Of a stretch of 64,000 bases of DNA, positions 24,848 to 32,034 are shown piece after piece (position 1 is the stretch's first letter; every line of letters begins with the position of its first letter). A program made the translations under genes and the position numbers. A model generated the notes under the pieces. The model was not told where the DNA came from. It was given only the letters and a program-made list of their open reading frames with translations, and made no database searches. The stretch is from assembly GCA_963772815.1 (NCBI GenBank), contig CAVYYV010000005.1:496001-560000 (forward strand), read 5' to 3'. The DNA comes from DATFFO01 sp963772815 (GTDB lineage Bacteria; Actinomycetota; Acidimicrobiia; Spongiisociales; ZC4RG35).

Positions 24848-25896
24848 CGAGACCCTCCATCCGCGAACACTTCGGTCAGGAGCGTGTCCTCACCCGGGTA
24901 CTGTCCCGCCTTGGCGAACTCGGTGGCCTCATCGACGGCTGCGGCCACCTCTCTCTCGATGACCGTGAGACGGTCTTCGGCCACCCCCAGGGTGAGAAGG
25001 CGGGCATGGTAAACGGGGATCGGATCGCGGTTCATCCAGGCCTCGACCTCGGCCGGGGGCCGGTACTTGGCCGGATCCGCCCTCGAATGACCACCCGACC
25101 GGTAGGTGAGAGCCTCGATCAGGGTCGGTCCCTCTCCTGCTCGGGCCCTGGCCAGCGCCTCCCGGGCCGCCAGGTAGACGGCATCAGGGTCATTCCCATC
25201 TGTGACTACCGGCTCGAGGCCGTAGGAGCCGGCCCGGCCGGCGGCCGGATGATCGACGGCGGTGATCAGGTCGATCGGCGTGTACTCCATGTACAGGTTG
25301 TTCTCGCAGACGAAGACGACCGGCAGATTCCAGATCTTGGCCATGTTCAGGGCCTCGTGGAAGGCCCCGATGTTGGTGGTCCCGTCGCCGAAGAAGCACA
25401 CGGCCGCCTGACCCGAGCCCCGCATCTGTGCCGACCAGGCGGCGCCATTGGCGACACATAGATGGGCACCGATGATGGCGTAGGAGCCCATCATCCCCCG
25501 GGAGGCATCGGTCAGGTGCATCGATCCCCCCTTGCCTCCCAGCACACCGTTCTCCCTTCCCAACAGCTCGGCCATGGCCGGGCCCAGTTCCATCCCCCGG
25601 GCCAGGGCGTGGGCGTGACCCCGATAGGTGGCGAAGGTGTAGTCGTCGGGGCGCAGGGCGGCTCCGAAGCCGGAGGCGACTGCCTCCATGCCCAGCGACA
25701 GATGGGTGGTTCCCTTGACCAGGTTCTGGAGGAACAGGTCGTGGGCCCGCTTCTCGAACTGCCTCAACTCCTGAAGCTTGCGATACATGCCCAGACGCAG
25801 ATCCAGGTCGATGTCGGCCTGGGCCAGTGAATGGTCCACCTCGTCGGGCAGACGAGGCTGGCGCAGCGCATAGTCGTAGCGGACGTCAGTAGGCAT
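24835..25896 (-). CDS. 2-oxoacid dehydrogenase E1 component, alpha subunit
   Basis: Alpha subunit of 353 residues with the thiamine-diphosphate motif starting GDGTTNIGAFHEALN and ending in an ENN (VVFVCENNLYMEYTP). HLSLGMEAVASGFGAAL and the phosphorylation-loop-like YRSGGHSRADPAKYR are also typical of PdhA/AcoA. The gene overlaps the beta-subunit gene by 13 nt. The absence of E2/E3 genes fits either an AcoAB-type system borrowing a core, or a stand-alone decarboxylase. Confidence 0.93.
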   Translation of the reverse strand: MPTDVRYDYALRQPRLPDEVDHSLAQADIDLDLRLGMYRKLQELRQFEKRAHDLFLQNLVKGTTHLSLGMEAVASGFGAALRPDDYTFATYRGHAHALARGMELGPAMAELLGRENGVLGGKGGSMHLTDASRGMMGSYAIIGAHLCVANGAAWSAQMRGSGQAAVCFFGDGTTNIGAFHEALNMAKIWNLPVVFVCENNLYMEYTPIDLITAVDHPAAGRAGSYGLEPVVTDGNDPDAVYLAAREALARARAGEGPTLIEALTYRSGGHSRADPAKYRPPAEVEAWMNRDPIPVYHARLLTLGVAEDRLTVIEREVAAAVDEATEFAKAGQYPGEDTLLTEVFADGGSRWRN

Positions 25897-27139
25897 TGGC
25901 GACCAGGAGCTCCTCGCAGGGGAACAGAGTGATCACCTTGCAGCCATCGGCCGTCACGACCACCTCTTCCTCGATGCGGGCCGCCGAATGCCCGTCCGAG
26001 GCCGGAGCGTACGTCTCGAGGGCGAACAGCATTCCCTCCTGGATCTCCACCGGTGTGTCCAGTGAGTTGAGGCGGCTGATGATGGGCCTTTCATGGAGGC
26101 CAACTCCCACACCGTGCCCGAACTGGAGACCGAACGCATCCATCTCGTCCTCGAACCCGAACTCCTCCGCCCGGGGCCAGACCTTGGCGATCTGATCGGT
26201 GGTCATGCCTGGGCGCACCAGCTCGATGGCAGCATCCATCCACTCCCGCGACTGCTTGAAGGCATCGCGCTGGGGCTGGGTTGCCCGCCCTACCACGAAG
26301 GTGCGGTAATAGCAGGTGCGGTAGCCATTGAACACGTGAATGATGTCGAAATAGGCCTGATCGCCGGGACGAATCAGACGATCGGAGAACACATGCGGGT
26401 GAGGGCTACACCTCTCGCCGGCGATCGAGTTGATCGCCTCGACGAACTCCGATCCCATCTCGAACAGGCGGGCATGGGCCAGCCCCACGATGTCGGACTC
26501 GCGCACCCCCGGCTTGAGGGCTTCGAAGATGGCCTGATAGACGCCGTCGACCATGGCGCAAGCCTGGGTCAACAGGATGATCTCGTCGGGGTTCTTGATC
26601 TCCCGAGCCCGCATCATCGCATGCTGACCGTCGACCACTGTGAGTCCCGCCTCCTGGAGGGCCAGGAAGACGCCCGTCTCGGCCAGATCCACGCCTAACT
26701 TCTCTCCGGCAACACCGGCATCCTCGAGGGCCCCTTTGATCTCATTGACCGCACGAGTGTGCAACCCCGTCTCGGGTCCGATTGCGCCCTGCAGTCCCGT
26801 GTTTCCACCTCTCGAGTTCTCGTGGTCGTACATGTGGGGGAGCTGCAGGCGATGCGCCTTGGCCGCCGAACCGAAGTCCCAGATACGGGGACGGCCCTCC
26901 CTGGTTACGAGCGCCCAGCGCTCACCCTTGTTGAACGCCCAATAGCCGATCTGGGTGGAGGTGGCGTAACGGATGTTCGATGTCTCGAACAACAGGACGG
27001 CGCCGAGATCGAACTCTTCGAGCATCTTCCTCACCCGCCCAAGTCGATATTGGCGCAGCCGCTCGAAGTCGACCCGGTTCTCCCAGTCGACTCCCATCAC
27101 TCCCGGCGAGGGCGTGGTTGCTACGGGAAACTCATCCAT
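25886..27139 (-). CDS. M24 (pita-bread) family protein, creatinase/Xaa-Pro peptidase-like
   Basis: A 417-residue creatinase-fold protein: N-terminal creatinase domain (about 25-170) and C-terminal M24 domain. The second half shows FDIIHVFNGYRTCYYRTF, GHGVGVGLHERP, FALETY and ARIEEEV. In metallo-peptidases the first segment carries two Asp ligands about 11 residues apart; here the second position appears to be Cys, so the dinuclear site is altered. Members with changed sites include creatinase, which hydrolyses C-N bonds without metal. ATG 27139 follows AAAGGAG at 7 nt. It probably acts on the operon's substrate or an intermediate rather than on general peptides. Confidence 0.85.
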   Translation of the reverse strand: MDEFPVATTPSPGVMGVDWENRVDFERLRQYRLGRVRKMLEEFDLGAVLLFETSNIRYATSTQIGYWAFNKGERWALVTREGRPRIWDFGSAAKAHRLQLPHMYDHENSRGGNTGLQGAIGPETGLHTRAVNEIKGALEDAGVAGEKLGVDLAETGVFLALQEAGLTVVDGQHAMMRAREIKNPDEIILLTQACAMVDGVYQAIFEALKPGVRESDIVGLAHARLFEMGSEFVEAINSIAGERCSPHPHVFSDRLIRPGDQAYFDIIHVFNGYRTCYYRTFVVGRATQPQRDAFKQSREWMDAAIELVRPGMTTDQIAKVWPRAEEFGFEDEMDAFGLQFGHGVGVGLHERPIISRLNSLDTPVEIQEGMLFALETYAPASDGHSAARIEEEVVVTADGCKVITLFPCEELLVANAY

Positions 27140-28064
27140 CGTGTGCTCCTTTTTGATCGGGATCGGATCCCATCGCCCCCTCCAGGGCTGCGGTGAGATA
27201 GGACCAGTCGCGTTCGAATCGATAGGAATGGCGGGGTGGTGGCTGGGGTGCCTGGGTTTCGAGCCACCTCACGTGTCCCTGCCCGACGTTGCGGAACTCG
27301 TGGACGCACCCGACGCCGGCCCAGGCGACGTCGCCCCGGCCGAGCCGGTAGCTCTGACCGTCAAATCGAGCCTCGACCTCGCCGTCGAGGATCAGATAGG
27401 CCTCCTCGAGGGGATGATCATGAGGTCCGGCGAACCCGGCCGGCTCATACTGGACCATGAACATGGTCGACAAGTCGGCCCCGAGGTCCGAGTCGATCAT
27501 CATCTTCACGCTGATTCCGCTGTACACCAGCAGGGCGGTGCGCATGCTCGCACTGAGAGCGAGCTTGTCCTGGGTCTGCATAGCCGGATCCATGTTCTCG
27601 GGCTCGATGTGCCCGAAGTTCCGGTTACGGGGATCGCGCACGTCGATCTCCACCGGCTCGGCCACCTTGAGCGGCCCGGGGAAATAGGTGTCGAAGTCGC
27701 TGCGTCGTCTGGGAATGGGGGCGCGCATCTCGGCCAGGACGGCAGGGGTACCGCTGTGGTTGCGTATGGCGTGTGTCACCCCGACCGGGATGAGGCCGTA
27801 GTCGCCTTGGTGAGCCAAGAAGCTGCCCTCGGGCATGTCGACGGTGACGCTTCCCTCCAGCACGTAGAAGGTCTCCTCGAACGAATGCAGGTGGGCGTCC
27901 ATCCGAGCTCCGCCCTCGAAACGGGCCAGGCGGAATCCCATCTGCACGGCGCCGACCTCTTCGGAGACGATCGAATCGGTCGAATAGCCGGAGCTGTGCT
28001 GGCGGAATTCAGGAGGAGGCTCATAGACCTGCTGCTCGGTCCGTTTGACGGTGTGATGGGCCAT
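27132..28064 (-). CDS. Two-cupin-domain protein
   Basis: Bicupin of 310 residues. The first cupin (about 40-110) contains DAHLHSFEETFYVLEGSV, the second (about 205-275) contains GPHDHPLEEAYLILDGEVEA; both keep His/Glu metal-ligand patterns. The fold matches enzymes such as ureidoglycine aminohydrolase and other metal-dependent bicupins, but the sequence does not fix a reaction. The start ATG shares one base with the upstream stop (TGATG) and its end overlaps the M24 gene by 8 nt. Confidence 0.88.
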   Translation of the reverse strand: MAHHTVKRTEQQVYEPPPEFRQHSSGYSTDSIVSEEVGAVQMGFRLARFEGGARMDAHLHSFEETFYVLEGSVTVDMPEGSFLAHQGDYGLIPVGVTHAIRNHSGTPAVLAEMRAPIPRRRSDFDTYFPGPLKVAEPVEIDVRDPRNRNFGHIEPENMDPAMQTQDKLALSASMRTALLVYSGISVKMMIDSDLGADLSTMFMVQYEPAGFAGPHDHPLEEAYLILDGEVEARFDGQSYRLGRGDVAWAGVGCVHEFRNVGQGHVRWLETQAPQPPPRHSYRFERDWSYLTAALEGAMGSDPDQKGAHDG

Positions 28065-28951
28065 CAGGCTTCTTCCTCCCTGAGAAACACGGCCACCGCA
28101 CTCATATCCGCATCTCCCATACCGGCGGCGATGGCACGACGAACGATTTCCAGCTCTGTCTCGGCCTGAGTCATCGGAACGCCGACCCGGAGCGCCAGTG
28201 CAATGATCAACTCCAGATCCTTGGCTACCAGCTCCAGGCTGAAAGCCACCGGCGAGTCGTCGGGGTGCTCATACGCCTCTCGCTTGTAGTGCACGAACGG
28301 CGCCCCCGCCGCCCCGCTGGCGAAGACTTCGTAGGCCGTTCGACGATCGACACCGGCATGCTCTGCCAGGACCAACGACTCGGAGAGTGCGACGTTGAGG
28401 CCATGGACCAGGGCGTTGACGGCCAGCTTTGTCGCTGCTCCCGCACCACGGTCCCCTACGTGAATGACGCGAGAAGAGAGAGGCTCCAGGACCGGGCGAA
28501 CGCGCTCCACCAGATCCGGATCGCCACCCGCCATGATGGTCAGGGTGCCGGCCTCCACGGTCGACACGCTCCCCGACACCGGACAATCGAGGAACGAGCC
28601 GCCGGCGTCATCCACCGCCTGGCCCACCTTCCGGACCGTTTCGGGGTCGACCGTGCTGGTGTCGATCACCGTGGATCCGGGGCGGACTCCCTCGACCAGG
28701 CCTTCCGTACCCAGGTAGACGTCTTCGAGGGCCCGGTCGTCGGCCAGGCTCGAGAGTGTGAACTCGCCCGCAGCAGCAGCCGCAGCGGCAGTGTCCACCA
28801 CCTCGCAGCCCAACTCGTCGGCCACCGCATTCGCTTTTGCTCCATCGCGATTCCACAGGACCAGCCCGAATCCGGCCCGGCTCAGAGTACGGGCCATAGC
28901 GCCCCCCATCCGGCCGATGCCGACCATTGCCACTGTCGGAGATGAGATCAT
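28064..28951 (-). CDS. 3-hydroxyisobutyrate dehydrogenase family NAD(P)-dependent oxidoreductase
   Basis: Beta-hydroxyacid dehydrogenase of 295 residues. N-terminal Rossmann motif VGIGRMGGAMARTLSRAG, substrate loop DCPVSGSVSTVEAGTLTIMAGG, and catalytic Lys region GAATKLAVNALVHG are all present. Relatives oxidise 3-hydroxyisobutyrate, tartronate semialdehyde or reduce similar aldehydes. It is the first gene of the ten-gene operon, so the promoter should lie in 28952-29130. Confidence 0.92.
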   Translation of the reverse strand: MISSPTVAMVGIGRMGGAMARTLSRAGFGLVLWNRDGAKANAVADELGCEVVDTAAAAAAAGEFTLSSLADDRALEDVYLGTEGLVEGVRPGSTVIDTSTVDPETVRKVGQAVDDAGGSFLDCPVSGSVSTVEAGTLTIMAGGDPDLVERVRPVLEPLSSRVIHVGDRGAGAATKLAVNALVHGLNVALSESLVLAEHAGVDRRTAYEVFASGAAGAPFVHYKREAYEHPDDSPVAFSLELVAKDLELIIALALRVGVPMTQAETELEIVRRAIAAGMGDADMSAVAVFLREEEA

Positions 28952-29154
28952 GTGTGCTCAGTGACACTACACAAATCCGTTCACGCGTAACGGCCAGAGC
29001 GGTGATTTTTCCCCCTTTAGGTCACACCGAATCCGCAAATTCATTTAAATAGATGCTCAGCTGGACTACACGCGACCAGCAGCGCTGAGTAACCTGGCCG
29101 AGGTCACCTCACCACCCGTGTGGAGACCGCAACATGCGAAGGGAGCGATCGAAG
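28952..29154. promoter_or_regulatory. Divergent control region of the catabolic operon
   Basis: About 200 bp between the ten-gene minus-strand operon and the plus-strand SDR/XRE genes. It is markedly AT-richer than its surroundings around 29005-29055 and contains ATTTAAAT at 29043-29050, a simple palindrome that may be a -10 element or part of an operator. No perfectly repeated operator is seen. The XRE-cupin protein encoded two genes away is the likeliest regulator. Confidence 0.5.
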
Positions 29155-29847
29155 ATGGCAGAGGCATCCGTGGTGATAGTCGGGGGCAGCGGTGGAATCG
29201 GACGCGAGATCGCCCGCCACTATGCCGACCAGGGCAAACCGGTCGTCATCACCGGACGGGACCCGGGCAAGGCTCGCGATATTGCCTCGGAGATCGGCGA
29301 GGGGGTTCGTGGTATCGCCTTCGATCTGGCCGATCCACCCTCCATCGCTGCCGCCCTGAGTGACGTGGGGCCGGTTTCCCGCCTGGTCCTGACAGCCATC
29401 GCCCGGGACAACAACCCGGTCAAGGAATACGACTACTCGACCGCCACCTACCTGACGACCATGAAGCTGGTGGGGTACACCGAGACCATTCATACCCTGC
29501 TTCCCAATCTGACCGAAGCCGCCGCGGTGGTCCTCTACGGTGGCCTGGCCAAGGAGCGGCCCTATCCGGGTGGCACCACCGTTGCCACAGTCAATGGGGG
29601 GATCACGAGCCTGATCCGACCCCTGGCCATCGAGCTGGCTCCGATCAGATTCAATGCCATCCACCCCGGCATCGTTGGCGACAGCCCCTATTGGAAGGAC
29701 AAGCCGCTCGACGTATACATAGACCGGACTCCCACCGGCCGCCTGGCGACGATGGCCGACGTGGTCGACGCCACGGTGTTCCTGTTGGAGAACGAGTCGA
29801 TCAACGGCGTCAACCTGTACGTCGACAGCGGTTGGATGGTGATGTGA
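29155..29847 (+). CDS. SDR-fold protein lacking the usual catalytic Tyr-Lys
   Basis: Short-chain dehydrogenase-like protein of 230 residues with a nucleotide-binding loop VGGSGGIGREIARHYADQG. At the place of the YxxxK motif it reads TVATVNGGITSLIRPLA, so both Tyr and Lys are missing, and the Ser is not obvious either. It may bind NAD(P) without standard dehydrogenase activity, or use another mechanism. ATG 29155 follows AAGGGAG (29138-29144); ATG 29134 is an alternative. It lies divergent from the catabolic operon and 24 nt before the XRE regulator gene. Confidence 0.85.
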   Translation: MAEASVVIVGGSGGIGREIARHYADQGKPVVITGRDPGKARDIASEIGEGVRGIAFDLADPPSIAAALSDVGPVSRLVLTAIARDNNPVKEYDYSTATYLTTMKLVGYTETIHTLLPNLTEAAAVVLYGGLAKERPYPGGTTVATVNGGITSLIRPLAIELAPIRFNAIHPGIVGDSPYWKDKPLDVYIDRTPTGRLATMADVVDATVFLLENESINGVNLYVDSGWMVM

Positions 29848-29871
29848 ATCCCTTCCGCAATTGGGGTCGAG

Positions 29872-30516
29872 GTGGATGAGACCCACACCTCGGGCAACAT
29901 GAACGACGCTCTCGACGGGATCGGCGACCGCCTACATGAAGAGCGGGTCAAAGCCGGCATCAGCCAGCGGGAGCTGGCCCGGCGCCTGGGCCTTTCCGCC
30001 AGCCTCATCTCCCAGCTGGAGAGCGGCGTGTCCAAGCCGTCGGTCGGAACGCTGTACGCCATAGTCACCGAGCTCGATCTCTCGCTGGACCGGATCATCC
30101 ACGGCGAGGAGAACCCCCACGAGCGAAACGACTTGCCTGCCGATGGTCACAACCACAGCCCGCTCGTGCACCCGGGCGCCCGCTCGGTCATCGACCTCGA
30201 CTCGGGCGTCCGCTGGGAACAGCTCACGGCCGGCACCGAGGACGGGGTGGACTTCCTCGAAGCCATCTACGAGGTGGGAGGCGCCTCCACGCCTGACCAG
30301 TCGCTGATGCGCCACCATGGCCGCGAATACGGCTATGTGGTCTCGGGTCGCCTAGGTGTGCAGATCGGGTTCGAGCAGCACGAACTGGAACCGGGAGACT
30401 CAATTGGGTTCGACTCCACCCTTCCCCATCGCCTCTACAACATCGGGGACGTGCCCGTCCACGCCATCTGGTTCGTGGTAGGCCGGGAGGCCACGGATCA
30501 CACCGAGATCGACTAA
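29872..30516 (+). CDS. XRE family regulator with C-terminal cupin domain
   Basis: Helix-turn-helix at about residues 19-75 (ISQRELARRLGLSASLISQLESG) and a cupin sensor domain at about 130-205 (HHGREYGYVVSGRLGVQIG). Such proteins often control catabolic genes, with the cupin binding the effector. A GTG at 29872 opens the frame; ATG 29899 is a possible alternative. Context suggests it controls the divergent catabolic operon. The 3' end overlaps the convergent SnoaL-like gene by 4 nt. Confidence 0.9.
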   Translation: MDETHTSGNMNDALDGIGDRLHEERVKAGISQRELARRLGLSASLISQLESGVSKPSVGTLYAIVTELDLSLDRIIHGEENPHERNDLPADGHNHSPLVHPGARSVIDLDSGVRWEQLTAGTEDGVDFLEAIYEVGGASTPDQSLMRHHGREYGYVVSGRLGVQIGFEQHELEPGDSIGFDSTLPHRLYNIGDVPVHAIWFVVGREATDHTEID

Positions 30517-30929
30517 CGCTCCTTCGAGGACGCGATCTGGCGCTGCACGTCGGCGGCGTCGAACCAGGCGTTCTCGTAGCTGATCAACCCGTCCCGGAGC
30601 TCGAATACGTGCAGGATCCGGACCTCGACCGGTGCCCCGCCCCCATTGATGCCGGCCCAATCGCCTTCGACGTGGCCGCTCAGGATCGACTCGTCGACAA
30701 CAAACCGGCCCCCCTCGCCTGTGAATCGCTTGACGGTCTCCAGGTGCACGTCCGGGATGGCGTCGATGATTCCCGAGTAGACCTCCGCCACCTCCGTCTT
30801 CCCCCGGAAGGGTGAGTCGGGATGGGTAACGTCGTCCCAGACGATGTCGTCGGTGTAAGTAGCGAGGGTTCCTTCCACGTCGTGAGCGTTCTCCGCCGCG
30901 AAGTGTCGATCGATTATGTCCACGCGCAC
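30513..30929 (-). CDS. SnoaL-like / NTF2-fold protein
   Basis: A 138-residue alpha+beta cone protein: HFAAENAHDVEGTLATYTDDIVWDD at the start and ILHVFELRDGLISYENAWFD near the end are typical of SnoaL-like polyketide cyclase/ester cyclase relatives. The family covers enzymes and binding proteins, so no reaction is assigned. It is convergent with the XRE gene and lies just downstream of the alcohol dehydrogenase gene on the same strand (24 nt gap), so it may belong to that operon. Confidence 0.82.
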   Translation of the reverse strand: MRVDIIDRHFAAENAHDVEGTLATYTDDIVWDDVTHPDSPFRGKTEVAEVYSGIIDAIPDVHLETVKRFTGEGGRFVVDESILSGHVEGDWAGINGGGAPVEVRILHVFELRDGLISYENAWFDAADVQRQIASSKER

Positions 30930-30953
30930 CCTTTCGACTGAAGCGCCGCCAGG

Positions 30954-32009
30954 TTAGATCGACGAAGTGGAGAACGGCTGTGCGGTCGCTCCGGGGTGAA
31001 TAACGGTCCTGATGTCTCCACAGAAAGACTCCAGGTCGTCCAGGGCACGGTTCACCGCCTCGGCGTCGAGCGGCACTGTGCGACTGACGACGCCGCTCAG
31101 ATCCAGCCCACCCGCCTGAGCGACCTCCATCAACTCGACGAGTTCCGCGTAGAGATGGTCCATCACCCCGATCAACTCAGCTTCCCGACCCATCAGGTCG
31201 TCGTAGACCGCCAGCTCTGTGACCGAACCCGTCAACCCCACGATTGCCGCCCGGCCCAGGGGACGCAGGGATCGCAGGGCCTGGGCCGTGGTGAGAGGCA
31301 GACCGACCAGCTCCAGGGCCACGTCGGCGCCTCCCAGTTCCCGCAGGGCAACAACGGGATCCTCCCGGGAGGCGTCGATGGAACGAAAGCCCATCCGCTG
31401 GGCTCGATCCACCTTGCTCGCTTCTATGTCGACCCCGATCACCTCCGATGCCCCCAACCAACGGGCCAGCTGCAACGCCGAGAACCCAAGGCCACCCAGT
31501 CCGAACAGCACAACCGTCTCACCGGGCCGGAACCGGGCACGCCGCAGTGCATGGAGACTGGTGGCGGACGAGCACATCATGATGGCTCCGGTATCGAAGT
31601 CGACCGCGTCGGGGAGCGAAACCAGATTCCGGGCCGGTACCAACACATACTCGGCGTAACCACCATCCAGATGGTTTCCGATCATCGCCCCCTCCTGACA
31701 GAACTGCTCGTTGCCCCGAAGGCAGCCAGGGCATTGCCCGCAGCTGATCTGATAGTGAACGCCGACGCGATCGCCAGGGCTCCAACCCGTCGTTTCCCGG
31801 CCCAAGTCGGCGATGGTGCCCGATATCTCATGCCCGAGAACCCGGGGCAAGGGAGGAACTCGGGGGTCGCCAATGCGATAGTGGACATCGGAGCGGCAGA
31901 TACCGGCCGATTGGACCCGCACCACGGCTTCGCCCGGCCCCGCCTCGGGATCCGGAAGCTCGACCATCCGCAGGGGGGTACCCGGGGCATCGAGGCGCAA
32001 CGCCTTCAC
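30954..32009 (-). CDS. Zinc-dependent alcohol dehydrogenase (MDR family)
   Basis: Medium-chain dehydrogenase of 351 residues. Catalytic zinc ligands are in AGICRSDVHY and LGHEISG; the structural zinc cluster is CGQCPGCLRGNEQFC; the NAD(P) loop is LFGLGGLGFSALQ. It oxidises an alcohol or reduces an aldehyde; the substrate is not predictable. The start is GTG 32009, 25 nt after the DHA2 transporter gene, so the two are probably co-transcribed. Confidence 0.93.
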   Translation of the reverse strand: MKALRLDAPGTPLRMVELPDPEAGPGEAVVRVQSAGICRSDVHYRIGDPRVPPLPRVLGHEISGTIADLGRETTGWSPGDRVGVHYQISCGQCPGCLRGNEQFCQEGAMIGNHLDGGYAEYVLVPARNLVSLPDAVDFDTGAIMMCSSATSLHALRRARFRPGETVVLFGLGGLGFSALQLARWLGASEVIGVDIEASKVDRAQRMGFRSIDASREDPVVALRELGGADVALELVGLPLTTAQALRSLRPLGRAAIVGLTGSVTELAVYDDLMGREAELIGVMDHLYAELVELMEVAQAGGLDLSGVVSRTVPLDAEAVNRALDDLESFCGDIRTVIHPGATAQPFSTSSI

Positions 32010-32034
32010 CGTCGTACCCTACTGGGCCACCAAT

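Noticed and set aside
25886..27139. DMSP lyase DddP
   Set aside because: It shares the M24 fold, but the characteristic two-Asp FDTD-type segment of DddP is absent (FDIIHVF here) and the later Asp is replaced by Cys.
28952..29154. Riboswitch before the catabolic operon
   Set aside because: No conserved purine, TPP or other riboswitch core could be found by eye on the minus strand; the region looks like an AT-rich promoter.
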